A stretch of DNA of 64,000 nt. It comes from Syntrophotaleaceae bacterium (lineage in GTDB: Bacteria > Desulfobacterota > Desulfuromonadia > Desulfuromonadales > Syntrophotaleaceae). The notes under the pieces are model-generated. The model was given only the letters and a program-made list of their open reading frames with translations, had not been told where the DNA came from and searched no databases. Location: NCBI GenBank assembly GCA_041390365.1, contig JAWKQB010000001.1, positions 248,001 to 312,000 on the forward strand, in the 5' to 3' direction. The translations under genes were made by a program, and so were the position numbers. Positions 52,841-61,744 of this stretch are shown here, piece after piece; position 1 is the stretch's first letter; every line of letters begins with the position of its first letter.

Positions 52841-53173
52841 ATGGAAGCCAGAGCCAAGCTCAAATACGCTCGCCTTTCTCCCAGAAAAACCCGGCTGGTC
52901 GTTGACATGGTGCGCGGTAAAGGGGTGCAGGAGGCATTGAATATTCTTCGTTTTTCCCCCCAGAAAGCTGCTGCCATCGTGGGCAACGTAGTCAGTTCGG
53001 CGGTAGCCAATGCTGAGCAGAAAGGCGTATCGGACGTCGATCGGCTGTTCGTCAAGACCATCATGGTCGACCAGGGGCCTGTGCTTCGCCGCTTCCTGCC
53101 CAGAGCGCAGGGGCGAGCTACGAGAATCCGTAAACCGACCAGCCACATCACTGTTGTGCTGGACGAAAAATAA
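52841..53173 (+). CDS. rplV: 50S ribosomal protein L22
   Basis: Tunnel protein with an extended hairpin, 110 residues. Contains LSPRKTRLVVDMVRGKGVQE and FLPRAQGRATRIRKPTSHIT. Confidence 0.97.
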   Translation: MEARAKLKYARLSPRKTRLVVDMVRGKGVQEALNILRFSPQKAAAIVGNVVSSAVANAEQKGVSDVDRLFVKTIMVDQGPVLRRFLPRAQGRATRIRKPTSHITVVLDEK

Positions 53174-53194
53174 ACGAATCGAGGAGGTGATAGT

Positions 53195-53839
53195 TTGGGC
53201 CAGAAAGTTCATCCGACAGGATTTCGGCTGGGAGTGGTCAGGACCTGGAGTTCCAGGTGGTATTCCGAAGCGGACTACAGCAAGCTTCTGCACGAGGATA
53301 TCAAGCTGCGCGAATACCTGAAAAAACGTCTCTATCATGCGGGTATTTCGAAAATCGAGCTGGAGCGTGCAGCCAGCAAGGCCAAGCTCAACATTTATGC
53401 AGCGCGTCCGGGGATCATCATCGGGAAAAAGGGTTCCGAGGTCGAAGCCCTGAAGAAGGAGCTGGCCAAACTCACCGACAAAGAGATCTTTTTGAATATT
53501 CAGGAAGTTCGCAAGCCTGAAGTCGATGCGCAGCTGGTCGCTGAAAACGTCGCCCTGCAGTTGGAACGGCGTGTCGCCTTCCGCCGGGCCATGAAGAAGA
53601 GCGTCAGCATGGCGCTCAAGTTCGGTGCCCAGGGCATCAAGATCACCTGCAGCGGCCGTCTTGGCGGGGCCGAGATGAGCCGGACCGAGTGGTATCGTGA
53701 AGGCCGGGTTCCCCTGCACACCCTGCGGGCCGACATCGATTACGGCTTTGCCGAAGCGAAGACGACCTACGGGATCATCGGCGTCAAAGTGTTGATCTTC
53801 AAGGGCGAAGTTCTTTCGCAGGAACAAAAAGAAATCTGA
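53195..53839 (+). CDS. rpsC: 30S ribosomal protein S3
   Basis: mRNA-entry protein with a KH domain, 214 residues. Begins GQKVHPTGFRLGVVRTWSSR; the KH GxxG loop is in IIIGKKGSEVEALKKEL. TTG 53195 follows GAGGAGGTGATAG. Confidence 0.97.
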   Translation: MGQKVHPTGFRLGVVRTWSSRWYSEADYSKLLHEDIKLREYLKKRLYHAGISKIELERAASKAKLNIYAARPGIIIGKKGSEVEALKKELAKLTDKEIFLNIQEVRKPEVDAQLVAENVALQLERRVAFRRAMKKSVSMALKFGAQGIKITCSGRLGGAEMSRTEWYREGRVPLHTLRADIDYGFAEAKTTYGIIGVKVLIFKGEVLSQEQKEI

Positions 53840-53854
53840 TAGGAGCAATCAGCC

Positions 53855-54280
53855 ATGTTAATGCCCAAGAAGGTTAAACATAGAAAGCAGTTCACCGGGC
53901 GCATGACCGGCACGGCGACCAGGGGCGCTTCGCTGAATTTCGGCGATTACGGGCTCAAGGCCCTCGAGTGCGGCTGGCTGTCGTCACGCCAGATCGAATC
54001 TGCCCGACGCGCCATGACCCGTCATGTCAAGCGCGGCGGCAAGATCTGGATCCGGGTGTTCCCGGACAAGCCTCTCACCAGCAAGCCGGCCGAGACCCGT
54101 ATGGGGAAGGGAAAGGGCTCTCCGGAGAGCTGGGTTGCCGTTATTCGCCCGGGAATGGTGCTTTACGAAATGCAGGGTGTGGACAAAGAAGTGGCTTGCG
54201 AAGCTCTCCGGCTGGCAGCCCACAAGCTTCCCATGAAGACCAAGATCGTGATGAGGGAGGAGATGGGTCATGAAGGCTAG
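53855..54280 (+). CDS. rplP: 50S ribosomal protein L16
   Basis: Protein near the A-site tRNA, 141 residues (MPKKVKHRKQFTGRMTG, then KGKGSPESWVAVIRPG). ATG 53855 fits the usual MLMPK start. Its end overlaps rpmC by 11 bases. Confidence 0.97.
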   Translation: MLMPKKVKHRKQFTGRMTGTATRGASLNFGDYGLKALECGWLSSRQIESARRAMTRHVKRGGKIWIRVFPDKPLTSKPAETRMGKGKGSPESWVAVIRPGMVLYEMQGVDKEVACEALRLAAHKLPMKTKIVMREEMGHEG

Positions 54281-54458
54281 CGAACTCAGAGAACTCGACG
54301 TGGTGGAGTTGGAGAAAAAGTGTCAGGAGCTGAACCAAGAACTGTTCAATCTCCGATTCCAGCTGGCGACCGGACAGCTTGAGAATAGCGCCCGGCTTCC
54401 CCAGACCCGCAAAGATATCGCGCGGGTAATGACTGTTTTGCGGGAAAAGCGCGGCTAG
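54270..54458 (+). CDS. rpmC: 50S ribosomal protein L29
   Basis: Small coiled-coil protein beside the tunnel exit, 62 residues (ASELRELDVVELEKKCQELN). Starts inside the end of rplP, ensuring coupled translation. Confidence 0.96.
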   Translation: MKASELRELDVVELEKKCQELNQELFNLRFQLATGQLENSARLPQTRKDIARVMTVLREKRG

Positions 54459-54483
54459 CAAACCCTGGGGAGGATTTTTGTAA

Positions 54484-54750
54484 ATGAAAAAAGAACGTGG
54501 TAATCAGAAAGTCAGGGTCGGGATCGTTACCAGCGACAAGATGGATAAGACCGTTGTCGTCAAGGTCGACCAGATGGTACGGCATTCCGTATACAAGAAA
54601 TACATCAAGCGGAGAGTCACTTACAAGGCGCATGATGAAGAGAACAAGTGCGGTATCGGCGACAAGGTAGCCATAGTGGAGACCAGACCGCTGTCTCGTG
54701 ACAAGCGGTGGAGAGTCCGCGAAATTTTGGAAAAGAACGCAATTGTTTAG
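54484..54750 (+). CDS. rpsQ: 30S ribosomal protein S17
   Basis: 16S-binding OB-fold protein, 88 residues (RVGIVTSDKMDKTVVVKVDQ, then GDKVAIVETRPLSRDKRWRV). Confidence 0.97.
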   Translation: MKKERGNQKVRVGIVTSDKMDKTVVVKVDQMVRHSVYKKYIKRRVTYKAHDEENKCGIGDKVAIVETRPLSRDKRWRVREILEKNAIV

Positions 54751-54762
54751 GAGATACAAGTC

Positions 54763-55131
54763 ATGATTCAAATGCAGACGATGCTTGATGTGGCAGACAA
54801 TTCCGGAGCCCGGAAGCTTTGCTGTGTCAAGGTTCTTGGCGGGTCCAAGCGGAAGTACGCCGGTCTCGGTGACATCATCATCTGCTCCGTCAAGGAGGCT
54901 CTGCCCAATTCCAAGGTCAAGAAAGGTGACGTCGTACGCGCCGTCATCGTCAGGACGGCCAAGGAAGTGCCTCGCCCGGACGGATCAGCCATCCGTTTCG
55001 ACAACAATTCAGCCGTGGTCGTCAACATGGCTGGAGAGCCGATCGGAACACGCATTTTCGGGCCCGTTGCCCGGGAACTGCGAGCTCGTCGCTTCATGAA
55101 GATTGTGTCGCTGGCGCCCGAGGTACTTTAA
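54763..55131 (+). CDS. rplN: 50S ribosomal protein L14
   Basis: Subunit-interface protein, 122 residues (MIQMQTMLDVADNSGARKLC, then GPVARELRARRFMKIVSLAP), the expected length. Confidence 0.98.
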   Translation: MIQMQTMLDVADNSGARKLCCVKVLGGSKRKYAGLGDIIICSVKEALPNSKVKKGDVVRAVIVRTAKEVPRPDGSAIRFDNNSAVVVNMAGEPIGTRIFGPVARELRARRFMKIVSLAPEVL

Positions 55132-55156
55132 ATAACAAGACTGGGAGATAGAACAG

Positions 55157-55486
55157 ATGGCAGCGAAGAAACTTCATGTCAAAAAAGACGACATGGTGAA
55201 GGTCATAGCAGGCAAGGAAAAGGGCAAGACGGGCAGGGTGACCCGCATTTTCGCCGATAAGGGGCGGATTGTGGTCGAAAACCTCAACATGGTCAAAAGA
55301 CACACCCGGCCCAGTCGTGCCAACGCCCAGGGTGGGATCGTGGAAAAAGAGGCGCCCTTGAATGCCTCGAACGTTCTGCTGCTATGTGGCTCTTGCAACC
55401 AGGCGACTCGCACCGGCATGCGTTTTCTCGAAGATGGCAGCAAGGTTCGGTTCTGCAAGAAGTGCAACGAGATCGTGGATAAGTAA
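55157..55486 (+). CDS. rplX: 50S ribosomal protein L24
   Basis: Assembly initiator with a KOW motif, 109 residues (DDMVKVIAGKEKGKTGRVTR). The C-terminal CGSCNQATR and FCKKCNEIVDK pair forms a possible zinc ribbon. Confidence 0.96.
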   Translation: MAAKKLHVKKDDMVKVIAGKEKGKTGRVTRIFADKGRIVVENLNMVKRHTRPSRANAQGGIVEKEAPLNASNVLLLCGSCNQATRTGMRFLEDGSKVRFCKKCNEIVDK

Positions 55487-55498
55487 CGGAGGATTTCC

Positions 55499-56059
55499 AT
55501 GGCTAGATTGAAAGACATTTACCACGCCGAACTTGCACCGAGGCTTGCCAAGGAACTGCAGCTGAAGAATATGATGGAAGTCCCTCGTATTGAAAAGGTT
55601 GTGGTCAACATGGGCCTGGGTGAGGCCATTCAGAACATCAAGATCCTCGAATCGGCGGTTGAGGAATTGGGTCGGATCACCGGACAGAAGCCCGTTGTGA
55701 CCAAGGCCAAGCATTCCATCGCCCAGTTCAAGCTGCGTGCCGGAATGCCGATCGGCTGTATGGTCACTCTGCGGCGGGACCGGGCCTATGAATTTCTTGA
55801 TCGCCTGATCAACGTTGCGCTGCCCCGTGTCCGCGACTTCAAGGGCGTTTCCCCCAAGGGCTTCGATGGCCGCGGCAATTACACCCTCGGGGTTCGCGAG
55901 CAGCTGATTTTCCCTGAAATCGATATCGAGAAGGTTGAAAAGGTCAAGGGATTGAACGTGACCATCGTCACCACGGCTCGTAACGATGAGGAAGGGCGGG
56001 CTCTTTTGACGGCTATCGGCATCCCTTTCCGGAAAAAAACCGAGGCTGCGGAAGGATAG
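55499..56059 (+). CDS. rplE: 50S ribosomal protein L5
   Basis: 5S rRNA-binding protein, 186 residues (VPRIEKVVVNMGLGEAIQNI, then GVREQLIFPEIDIEKVEKVK). A few residues longer than the usual 179-180, mainly at the ends. Confidence 0.97.
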   Translation: MARLKDIYHAELAPRLAKELQLKNMMEVPRIEKVVVNMGLGEAIQNIKILESAVEELGRITGQKPVVTKAKHSIAQFKLRAGMPIGCMVTLRRDRAYEFLDRLINVALPRVRDFKGVSPKGFDGRGNYTLGVREQLIFPEIDIEKVEKVKGLNVTIVTTARNDEEGRALLTAIGIPFRKKTEAAEG

Positions 56060-56070
56060 CGGAGGATACA

Positions 56071-56256
56071 GTGGCGAAAAAATCGATGATGATCAAGGCG
56101 AAGCGGTCGCAGAAGTTCGACGTCAGGGCATACAACCGGTGTCCTCTGTGCGGCCGTCCGAGAGGCTATTACCGCAAATTCGATATGTGCCGGATCTGCC
56201 TGCGCAAGCTTGCGCTGGATGGCAAGCTCCCCGGTGTGATCAAGTCCAGCTGGTAA
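56071..56256 (+). CDS. rpsN: 30S ribosomal protein S14, zinc-binding type Z
   Basis: Short (61-residue) C+ form with two CxxC pairs (CPLCGRPRGYYRKFDMCRIC). GTG 56071 follows CGGAGGATACA. Confidence 0.97.
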   Translation: MAKKSMMIKAKRSQKFDVRAYNRCPLCGRPRGYYRKFDMCRICLRKLALDGKLPGVIKSSW

Positions 56257-56278
56257 TCAGAATTAAGGAGTTGCATCC

Positions 56279-56677
56279 ATGGCAATGACCGATCCTATTG
56301 CGGATATGCTGACTCGCATTCGAAATGCGGGCCTGGCAAAGCACCCCAAATGTGACATTCCTGCATCCAAGCTGAAAGTCGCAGTTGCCGAGGTGCTCAA
56401 GGATCTTGGCTATATCAAGAATTTCAAGACCGCCGCAGACAACAAGCAGGGCGTTTTGCGGATCTATCTGAAGTTCGACAGTGAAGACAAGCACGTTATT
56501 CATGAAATCAAGCGGGTCTCCACCCCCGGCCGGCGTATATACGTCGGCAAGGACGAGATTCCGGTCGTGAAAAACGGGTTGGGCTGCGCTATTCTGTCGA
56601 CCTCCAAGGGGGTCATGCACGACGCGGCCGCACGGGAAGCTCAGGTCGGCGGCGAAGTTCTCTGTTCGGTCTGGTAA
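56279..56677 (+). CDS. rpsH: 30S ribosomal protein S8
   Basis: 16S-binding assembly protein and repressor of the spc operon in other bacteria, 132 residues (TDPIADMLTRIRNAGLAKHP, then STSKGVMHDAAAREAQVGGE). Confidence 0.97.
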   Translation: MAMTDPIADMLTRIRNAGLAKHPKCDIPASKLKVAVAEVLKDLGYIKNFKTAADNKQGVLRIYLKFDSEDKHVIHEIKRVSTPGRRIYVGKDEIPVVKNGLGCAILSTSKGVMHDAAAREAQVGGEVLCSVW

Positions 56678-56690
56678 AGGAGCGCGGATA

Positions 56691-57230
56691 ATGTCACGAA
56701 TCGGGAAAAAACCTGTTGCCATACCCAATGGCGTCAAGGTTTCTTTTGATAACGGTACCCTGTCGGTCCAAGGACCGAAGGGTGAATTGAAGCGGACCCT
56801 GGTCGAAGGGATGAACCTCGATATCCAGAGCGATCAGCTGGTGGTTCATTCCCAGATTGAAGCCAAGGCCGGCGGTGCCTTTCGGGGTCTGACCCGGGCG
56901 CTGGTCGCCAACATGGTCGAAGGGGTCAGCAAAGGTTTTGAAAAGGTGCTGGAAATCAACGGCGTGGGTTACCGTGCCGAGATGAAGGGCAACGTTCTCA
57001 ATCTGGCACTGGGCTACTCGCATCCGATCGAATATCCGCTTCCGCAGGGCATCAGTGCCGAAGTCGAAAAGCAGACCAAAATCACGGTACGCGGGGCGGA
57101 CAAGGAGCTTGTCGGCGCGACCGCAGCCAAGATCCGTTCTTTCCGGGGACCCGAACCCTACAAAGGCAAGGGCGTCAAGTATGCGGACGAGCGGATCATC
57201 CGCAAAGCCGGAAAAACCGGGAAAAAATAA
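56691..57230 (+). CDS. rplF: 50S ribosomal protein L6
   Basis: Protein near the factor-binding site, 179 residues, with two repeated domains (SRIGKKPVAIPNGVKVSFDN, then GPEPYKGKGVKYADERIIRK). Confidence 0.97.
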   Translation: MSRIGKKPVAIPNGVKVSFDNGTLSVQGPKGELKRTLVEGMNLDIQSDQLVVHSQIEAKAGGAFRGLTRALVANMVEGVSKGFEKVLEINGVGYRAEMKGNVLNLALGYSHPIEYPLPQGISAEVEKQTKITVRGADKELVGATAAKIRSFRGPEPYKGKGVKYADERIIRKAGKTGKK

Positions 57231-57255
57231 GTGACTTCAGGTCAAGGAGAGTAAC

Positions 57256-57624
57256 GTGAACGTCGGGATGAAAAGGCGCCAGGCACGGCAGAAAAGACAG
57301 GTAAGGGTGCGGCGGAAGGTGCGCGGTACCGCGGAACGTCCGCGTCTTTGCGTGTTTCGCAGTGCCGGTCATATTTACGCACAGATCATAGAAGATACCA
57401 CCGGAAAAACTCTGGTTGCCGCTTCGACCATGTCTCGGGATATCAGTGAAGGTCTTTCCGGCACTGGCAACATCGCGGCCGCCAAGGCTGTCGGCGAAGC
57501 CATTGCCAAAAAGGCGCTGGCCATGGACATCAAGCAGGTGGTTTTTGACCGGAACGGTTTCCTTTACCACGGCCGCGTCAAGGGCCTGGCAGACGCTGCC
57601 AGGGAAGCCGGCCTGTCTTTTTAA
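57256..57624 (+). CDS. rplR: 50S ribosomal protein L18
   Basis: 5S rRNA-binding protein, 122 residues (RVRRKVRGTAERPRLCVFRS, then FDRNGFLYHGRVKGLADAAR). GTG 57256 follows AAGGAGAGTAAC. Confidence 0.97.
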   Translation: MNVGMKRRQARQKRQVRVRRKVRGTAERPRLCVFRSAGHIYAQIIEDTTGKTLVAASTMSRDISEGLSGTGNIAAAKAVGEAIAKKALAMDIKQVVFDRNGFLYHGRVKGLADAAREAGLSF

Positions 57625-57639
57625 ACAAGGAGGATGTCT

Positions 57640-58131
57640 TTGCTTCGCATAGATCCCAGCCAAATGGAGTTGACCGACCGGGTCGTGCATATCAACCGAT
57701 GTGCCAAGGTCGTTAAAGGTGGCCGCCGTTTCAGTTTTTCCGCTCTCGTCGTTGTCGGTGACGGTCAGGGTCATGTCGGCTATGGGCATGGCAAGGCCAA
57801 GGAAGTCCCCGAAGCGATCCGCAAGGGTGTGGAACAGGCCAAGAAGAACCTGATCAGGGTGCCGCTGCAGGAGCGCACCATTCCCTTCGACATCGTCGGA
57901 AAATTCGGCGCAGGGAAGGTTCTGCTCAAGCCCGCTTCGCCCGGTACCGGCGTTATTGCCGGAGGTCCCGTGCGTGCCGTGCTGGAAGTCGCCGGCGTCG
58001 GCGACATTCTGTCCAAGTGCCTCGGTTCCAACAACCCGCACAACGTGGTCAGGGCGACCATAAACGCCCTGTCCCAACTTCGCAGCGCCGAGGAGATGAT
58101 GGCGCGGCGGGGTGTTGGCGGCGAGGAATAA
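57640..58131 (+). CDS. rpsE: 30S ribosomal protein S5
   Basis: Accuracy protein near the mRNA entry, 163 residues (DRVVHINRCAKVVKGGRRFS, then GVIAGGPVRAVLEVAGVGDI). TTG 57640 is chosen because AAGGAGG (57627-57633) is 6 bases upstream; ATG 57634 touches that site. Confidence 0.95.
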   Translation: MLRIDPSQMELTDRVVHINRCAKVVKGGRRFSFSALVVVGDGQGHVGYGHGKAKEVPEAIRKGVEQAKKNLIRVPLQERTIPFDIVGKFGAGKVLLKPASPGTGVIAGGPVRAVLEVAGVGDILSKCLGSNNPHNVVRATINALSQLRSAEEMMARRGVGGEE

Positions 58132-58157
58132 AGCACTGCTGATAAGGAGAAGGCGTT

Positions 58158-58337
58158 ATGGCCGAACAGATCAAGGTCACGTTGATAAAGAGCGGCATCG
58201 GCCGCAACAAATATTTCACCAAAGTCCTTCATGGACTGCGGTTGACCAAACTGCACAAGACCGTCGTTCTGCCCGATACTCCTGAAATCAGGGGTATGAT
58301 CCGCAAGGTCGAACACATGGTTTCGGTCGAGCGCTGA
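58158..58337 (+). CDS. rpmD: 50S ribosomal protein L30
   Basis: A 59-residue protein (MAEQIKVTLIKSGIGRNKYF, then VVLPDTPEIRGMIRKVEHMV) between rpsE and rplO, its usual position. AAGGAGAAGG precedes ATG 58158. Confidence 0.95.
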   Translation: MAEQIKVTLIKSGIGRNKYFTKVLHGLRLTKLHKTVVLPDTPEIRGMIRKVEHMVSVER

Positions 58338-58358
58338 CGATACAGGGGATACTGAATC

Positions 58359-58802
58359 ATGGATCTGAGCAATCTCAAGCCGGCAACCGGCTCAACCAAA
58401 AACAGAAAACGCCTCGGGCGTGGCCCCGGTTCCGGCCAGGGCAAGACCGCAGGCAAGGGGCATAAAGGTCAGAAAGCCCGCAGCGGCGGCAGCGTCAAGG
58501 CCGGATTTGAGGGCGGACAAATGCCTCTGCAGAGGCGACTGCCCAAGCGTGGTTTCAACTCGCTGAACAAAAAAATCTATGCCCTTGTCAATCTGCGCGA
58601 CCTGCAGGAGAACTTCGAGGCAGGCAGCGTCATCGACCTTGAAGCTCTGGGCAAGGCCGGTCTCATCGGCAAAGTACTTGACGGCGTTAAAATTCTGGGG
58701 GACGGCGATATCGACAAGGCCCTTACCGTCAAAGCGCACCGCTTCAGCAAGGCCGCTGAACAGAAGATAACCGCCGCCGGCGGTTCCATCGAGGTGATCT
58801 AA
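58359..58802 (+). CDS. rplO: 50S ribosomal protein L15
   Basis: Late-assembly protein, 147 residues (GSTKNRKRLGRGPGSGQGKT, then RLPKRGFNSLNKK). Its stop is one base before the secY start. Confidence 0.97.
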   Translation: MDLSNLKPATGSTKNRKRLGRGPGSGQGKTAGKGHKGQKARSGGSVKAGFEGGQMPLQRRLPKRGFNSLNKKIYALVNLRDLQENFEAGSVIDLEALGKAGLIGKVLDGVKILGDGDIDKALTVKAHRFSKAAEQKITAAGGSIEVI

Positions 58803-58803
58803 A

Positions 58804-60114
58804 TTGATTCAGAGCATCCAGAATATTTTTAGTATTCCGGAGTTGCGGCGGCGCATACTGTTCACCCTGGGTATGCTAGCCGTCTATCGGGTTGGCGCCC
58901 ATATTCCCACGCCCGGCATCGACGCCCAGGTCCTCGGGAAGTTCTTCGAGGGGACCCAGGGTACTCTGCTGGGCATGGTCAGCGCCTTTACCGGCGGTGC
59001 ACTGGAGCGGATGACCATTTTCGCCCTGGGCATCATGCCTTACATCAGCGCCTCGATTATTCTGCAGCTGCTTGCCGTCGTTTTCGAACCGGTCGAGCGG
59101 CTGTCCAAGGAAGGTGAGCAGGGGCGCAAGACAATCACCAAGTGGACCCGCTACGGAACCATTGTGCTGTCCATCATCCAGGGTGCCGGCATCGCCGTCG
59201 GCCTGCAGACGATGCAGGGTCCAGCCGGGGAACCAGTTGTGCCCGCTCCAGGAATCGGATTTATTCTGTTGACCGTGATCACCCTGACGGCCGGGACGGC
59301 TTTCATCATGTGGCTCGGCGAACAGATCACTGAGCGCGGCATCGGCAACGGTATCTCCCTGATCATTTTCGCCGGGATCGTAGCCAACATGCCTGCCGCG
59401 GTGGTCAACACCCTGCGGATGATGAAAACCAATGAAATCTCGATCTTTCTGGCCTTGGTCATCCTGGTCATCATGGTGGCCGTTGTCTGGGCCATCGTCT
59501 TCATGGAGCGTGGCCAGCGGCGGTTGCCGATCCATTACGCGAAACGGGTGGTCGGAATGCGCAGCTATGGAGGGCAGAAGAGCCATCTTCCCCTCAAGGT
59601 TAATATGAGCGGCGTCATTCCGCCCATTTTCGCCAGTTCGATCATCATGTTCCCTGCCACCGTTGCAAACCTGGTCGAAGTGCCCTGGGTTCAGTCGGTG
59701 GCCGGTATGATGACTCCGACCCATTGGGTTTACAACGTTTTTTATGTTGCATTTATCATTTTCTTCTGCTACTTCTACACGGCTGTGACCTTCAATCCTG
59801 TCGATGTTGCCGACAATGTCAAGAAACAGGGGGGATATATCCCTGGTATTCGTCCCGGCAAGGCGACAGCAGAATACATCGACAGCGTGCTGAACCGGCT
59901 GACCTTTGCCGGGGCCCTTTATATTTCAGCAGTCTGCGTACTGCCGACATTGCTGATCAGTGAGATGAACGTGCCGTTCTTCTTTGGCGGAACGTCGTTG
60001 CTGATTGTCGTCGGCGTCGGCATCGATACCGCCGCTCAGATTGAAGCCCATCTCATATCCCGTTCTTATGAAGGGTTCATGAAGGGCGTAACTCTGAAAG
60101 GGCGGCACGGTTAG
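58804..60114 (+). CDS. secY: Sec translocase channel SecY
   Basis: Protein-conducting channel of the inner membrane, 436 residues with ten predicted helices. Contains YRVGAHIPTPGIDAQVL, the cytosolic loop ERLSKEGEQGRKTITKWTRY and GYIPGIRPGKATAEYID. TTG 58804 is only 1 base after the rplO stop, so translation is coupled. Confidence 0.97.
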   Translation: MIQSIQNIFSIPELRRRILFTLGMLAVYRVGAHIPTPGIDAQVLGKFFEGTQGTLLGMVSAFTGGALERMTIFALGIMPYISASIILQLLAVVFEPVERLSKEGEQGRKTITKWTRYGTIVLSIIQGAGIAVGLQTMQGPAGEPVVPAPGIGFILLTVITLTAGTAFIMWLGEQITERGIGNGISLIIFAGIVANMPAAVVNTLRMMKTNEISIFLALVILVIMVAVVWAIVFMERGQRRLPIHYAKRVVGMRSYGGQKSHLPLKVNMSGVIPPIFASSIIMFPATVANLVEVPWVQSVAGMMTPTHWVYNVFYVAFIIFFCYFYTAVTFNPVDVADNVKKQGGYIPGIRPGKATAEYIDSVLNRLTFAGALYISAVCVLPTLLISEMNVPFFFGGTSLLIVVGVGIDTAAQIEAHLISRSYEGFMKGVTLKGRHG

Positions 60115-60128
60115 GCTGGAGGCTCTCA

Positions 60129-60779
60129 GTGAATTTGATCTTTTTAGGTCCGCCGGGGTCCGGCAAGGGAACCCAGGCCAAGATGATCTCTGAAAAGCTG
60201 GCGATACCGCAGGTGTCCACCGGCGACATGCTGCGTGCGGCGGTCAAAGAGGGGACCCCCATGGGGCTCAAGGCCAAGGAATTGATGGACAAGGGAGCCC
60301 TGGTATCCGACGAGGTCGTGGTAGGGATTGTTCGGGAACGTCTTGGCAAGAAGGATTGTGACTCCGGCTTCATCCTCGACGGCTTTCCCCGGACCGTGGC
60401 CCAGGCCGACGCCCTGCAGCAAACCCTTGAGGATCTTGGCAAGACCCTGGACCGGGTGCTCTCTCTCGGAGTCGACAATGAAGCCGTAGTGGAGAGAATC
60501 GCCGGCAGACGCACCTGCCGTGATTGCGGCAAGATGTACCATGTCAAGTTCGATCCGCCCCGCGAAGAAGGCCGTTGCGACGCATGCGGTGCTGAACTGT
60601 ACCTGCGAGACGATGACCGGGAAGAGACAGTCCGCAGGCGGCTGGACGTTTATCAGGCGCAAACCGCTCCCCTGATCGACTATTATCGGGATAAAGGGCT
60701 GCTCGAGGAAGTCGACGGGATGCAGGAGATCGGTGAGGTTCAAGCAGAGATTCTTGCAGCCCTGGACTTTCGGCAGTGA
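60129..60779 (+). CDS. adk: adenylate kinase (zinc-lid form)
   Basis: Converts ATP and AMP to two ADP, 216 residues. P-loop FLGPPGSGKGTQ is near residue 5 and the AMP site ISTGDMLRAAV-like VSTGDMLRAAV near 31. The long lid has a four-cysteine zinc site: CRDCGKMYH and CDACG. GTG 60129 is the start. Its stop overlaps map by 4 bases. Confidence 0.97.
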   Translation: MNLIFLGPPGSGKGTQAKMISEKLAIPQVSTGDMLRAAVKEGTPMGLKAKELMDKGALVSDEVVVGIVRERLGKKDCDSGFILDGFPRTVAQADALQQTLEDLGKTLDRVLSLGVDNEAVVERIAGRRTCRDCGKMYHVKFDPPREEGRCDACGAELYLRDDDREETVRRRLDVYQAQTAPLIDYYRDKGLLEEVDGMQEIGEVQAEILAALDFRQ

Positions 60780-61525
60780 TCGTGATCAAGTCCCGCGCAG
60801 AACTGGAGAAAATGCGTGATGCCGGGAAGATTGTCGCCGAAATACTTGAGTTTCTGAAGGAAAGAGTCAAGCCCGGGATTACCACCATTGAACTCGACCG
60901 GCTGGCCGAGGTGGAATGCAGGAAACGCGGCGCGCGGCCTGCATTCAAGGGTTATGGCGGGTTCCCCTACAGTATCTGCGCCTCGCCCGATGAAAAGGTG
61001 GTTCATGGGTTCCCCGATCAGCAGCCCCTGGCAGAAGGCAGCATCCTGAGTATCGATTTTGGTGTCATCTACCAGGGATTTTACGGAGATTCGGCCTTCA
61101 CCATGGGGGTTGGCAAGGTCCCCAAGGGGACGCAAAGACTGGTTGATACCACCAGGCAGAGTCTGGAAGCGGGTATTGCACAGGTAGAGGCCGGTCATTA
61201 TCTGAGTGATATTTCGCGTGCCGTTCAGGCCTGTGCGGAAAAGGAAGGTTTCAGCGTCGTTCGTGAATTTGTGGGTCACGGAATCGGCCGGGCGCTGCAC
61301 GAAGAGCCGCAGATTCCCAATTTTGTCGAAGGCGTCCACAAGGGACCCCTGCTCAAGGTCGGCATGACCCTCGCCATCGAACCTATGATCAACGAGGGGG
61401 TGCCGGGAATCCGTATCCTTTCAGACGGATGGACGGCAGTGACCCAGGACGGACGGCTTTCCGCCCACTTCGAGCACACGGTGGCCATTACGGAAAATGG
61501 GGCCGATATTTTAACCAGACTTTGA
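60776..61525 (+). CDS. map: type I methionine aminopeptidase
   Basis: Removes N-terminal methionine from new proteins, using two metal ions, 249 residues. Ligands are seen in SIDFGVIYQGFYGDSAFT (two aspartates), FVGHGIGRALHEEP (histidine), TLAIEPMINEG (glutamate) and SAHFEHTVAITENG (glutamate). GTG 60776 overlaps the adk stop (GTGA); GTG 60782 is an alternative. Confidence 0.96.
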   Translation: MIVIKSRAELEKMRDAGKIVAEILEFLKERVKPGITTIELDRLAEVECRKRGARPAFKGYGGFPYSICASPDEKVVHGFPDQQPLAEGSILSIDFGVIYQGFYGDSAFTMGVGKVPKGTQRLVDTTRQSLEAGIAQVEAGHYLSDISRAVQACAEKEGFSVVREFVGHGIGRALHEEPQIPNFVEGVHKGPLLKVGMTLAIEPMINEGVPGIRILSDGWTAVTQDGRLSAHFEHTVAITENGADILTRL

Positions 61526-61609
61526 TATGACCGGAAAAGTGCCTGACCCGCCAGGGCGGGCAGTCTCTTTTTCTCAGGTACCGAGTCCCAATAGGCAAAG
61601 GAACGATCA

Positions 61610-61723
61610 ATGAAAGTGCGAGCTTCGGTAAAACCTATTTGCACAAAATGTAAAGTCATCAAGCGCAAGGGAATTGTCAGGATCATCTGCGAAAACCCAA
61701 AACATAAGCAGAAACAGGGATAA
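61610..61723 (+). CDS. rpmJ: 50S ribosomal protein L36 (zinc form)
   Basis: A 37-residue protein with a zinc ribbon (CTKCKVIKRKGIVRIICENP then KHKQ), the C+ form. CAAAGGAACGATCA precedes ATG 61610. The 84-base gap from map holds no infA, which often lies here. Confidence 0.95.
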   Translation: MKVRASVKPICTKCKVIKRKGIVRIICENPKHKQKQG

Positions 61724-61744
61724 AGGGCTCAGGAGGATAATACA

